This document shows positions 63,097 to 64,000 of a stretch of 64,000 bases of DNA, one piece after another. The notes under the pieces were generated by a model. It ran no database searches, had not been told where the DNA came from, and saw only the letters and a program-made list of their open reading frames with translations. The position numbers were made by a program, and so were the translations under genes. The stretch comes from JACKGW01 sp964586025 (lineage in GTDB: Bacteria; Planctomycetota; PLA2; JAEUHO01): the NCBI GenBank assembly GCA_964586025.1, contig CAZPGF010000001.1, forward strand, positions 1 to 64,000, given 5' to 3'. The first letter of the stretch is position 1. The number at the start of each line of letters is the position of its first letter.

Positions 63097-64000
63097 TTAC
63101 CGAGCGAGAGCCCGGGCAAGGTCCGCGATCAGGTCGGACTCGCTCTCGATACCGACGGAGAGACGGATGAAGCCGTCTTCGATCCCGAGCGCCTTGCGCG
63201 CCGCCGCGGGAACGCTGGCGTGGGTCATGATCGCGGGATGCTCGATCAGGCTCTCCACGCCGCCGAGGCTCTCGGCGAGTGCGGGGATGCGCACGGCCTC
63301 CAGGAAGCGGCGCGCGGCGTCCAGGCCGCCGCGCAGCGTGAACGAGATCATGCCGCCGAAGCATCGCATCTGTCGCTTTGCGAGCGCGTGCTGCGGATGG
63401 CTGGGCAGGCCGGGGTAGATCACCCGTTCGACCTCCGGCCGGGACTCGAGGAATCGCGCGATCGCGAGCGCGTTGCGTTCGTGTCGCTCCATGCGGATGC
63501 CCAACGTCTTCAGCCCGCGCAGCACGAGGAACGCATCGAGGGGGCCGGGCACCGCACCGACCGCGTTCTGGAGGAAGGCGAGGCGGGCACCCAGCTCGTC
63601 GTCGCGGACGACCAGCGCGCCCCCGACGACGTCGCTGTGGCCGTTGAGGTACTTCGTGACCGAGTGCAGCACGACGTGGGCGCCGAGGTCGAGCGGTCGC
63701 TGCGCGAACGGCGTCGCGAACGTGTTGTCCACGACGACGATCGCCCCGTGCGCTCGCGTGACGGCGGCGAGCGCCGCGATGTCGAGCACCTTGAGCATCG
63801 GGTTGGTCGGCGACTCGAGCCAGACGAGCTTCGTCGCGGGCGTCAGGGCGGCCTCGAGTGCGCCGGGCTTGGTCAGATCGGCCGCCGTGAATCGCACGCC
63901 GTGGCGCGCGACGACCTTGTCGAATTGGCGGAACGTACCGCCGTAGACGTCGTCGGAGTGAACGACGTGGTCGCCCGCGTCGAGCAGGTGCATCACGGCA
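63097..64000 (-). CDS. Cystathionine gamma-synthase/lyase-family PLP enzyme, 5' end beyond the window
   Basis: The last 301 codons of a Cys/Met metabolism PLP enzyme; the N-terminus is cut off at the right edge (about 75-90 residues missing). The PLP lysine lies in SVTKYLNGHSDVVGG. Other marks are DDVYGGTFRQ, LVWLESPTNPM, VVVDNTFATP and the C-terminal SLGGVESLIEHPAIMTH. These fit cystathionine gamma-synthase, gamma-lyase and O-acetylhomoserine sulfhydrylase alike, so the exact reaction is open. The gene is convergent with the coiled-coil gene. Confidence 0.9.
   Translation of the reverse strand, partial: AVMHLLDAGDHVVHSDDVYGGTFRQFDKVVARHGVRFTAADLTKPGALEAALTPATKLVWLESPTNPMLKVLDIAALAAVTRAHGAIVVVDNTFATPFAQRPLDLGAHVVLHSVTKYLNGHSDVVGGALVVRDDELGARLAFLQNAVGAVPGPLDAFLVLRGLKTLGIRMERHERNALAIARFLESRPEVERVIYPGLPSHPQHALAKRQMRCFGGMISFTLRGGLDAARRFLEAVRIPALAESLGGVESLIEHPAIMTHASVPAAARKALGIEDGFIRLSVGIESESDLIADLARALAR

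Overview
This is a GC-rich window from a Gram-negative (LPS-making, peptidoglycan-recycling) bacterium. The style suggests an uncultured Planctomycetota-like lineage: very large secreted and membrane proteins of no recognised family, giant prepilin-like proteins, and housekeeping genes scattered in short operons. That phylum is an inference; the LPS heptose genes, AnmK and the type IV pilin-like genes only prove a diderm with a cell wall. No rRNA, tRNA, CRISPR array, insertion sequence or prophage was found, and no stretch longer than about 265 bases lacks a gene. Most long open frames opposite the real genes are GC-driven shadows.

Layout. (1) 1-4902, minus strand: F-type ATP synthase operon (AtpZ/I-like, AtpI-like, atpB, E, F, H, A and the start of atpG). 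(2) 5038-15458, plus strand: one unknown membrane protein, then an LPS-core cluster: hldE, an unknown secreted protein, gmhB, an adenylyltransferase/sugar-kinase fusion, a second kinase-like protein, two GT-B glycosyltransferases and a GT9 heptosyltransferase. Most of these genes overlap by four bases. (3) 15455-28064, plus: an orphan MoxR AAA ATPase, a secreted HEAT-like protein, and a roughly 3,500-residue membrane protein made of three tandem homologous modules. A 10-N assembly gap lies in module 2. (4) 28068-44016: a class III aminotransferase, pyrB-pyrI, ParA, TruD, two related repeat-containing exported proteins, gyrA, a lipoprotein, and an M48 membrane protease. (5) 44088-51743, plus: a PilX/PilV/PilW-like prepilin operon. 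Its middle member has 1,372 residues and about 13 EF-hand/dockerin-like calcium loops. (6) 52007-64000: rsmG, a MazG-like protein, a GCS2-ligase/CBS fusion, a frameshifted membrane-anchored protein, an M50 protease, anmK, dut, a two-domain peptide ABC ATPase, a double CDGSH protein, and a PLP enzyme running off the end.

Transcription and translation. Twelve genes have a TANNNT-like hexamer exactly 6-8 bases before the start codon and no Shine-Dalgarno sequence, so leaderless transcripts are predicted for the atp operon, hldE, moxR, parA, rsmG, dut and the ABC ATPase among others. The remaining genes have a classical GGAGG-type site or ATGA/GTGA coupling. The rule also resolves start codons, notably ParA and the small protein at 54388.

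Most notable: the triplicated giant protein beside MoxR, the calcium-loop giant pilin operon, the adenylyltransferase-kinase fusion next to a kinase-like protein lacking its catalytic Asp, a GmhB with most zinc ligands replaced, and a GyrA with Gln and Pro at the two classical quinolone positions.
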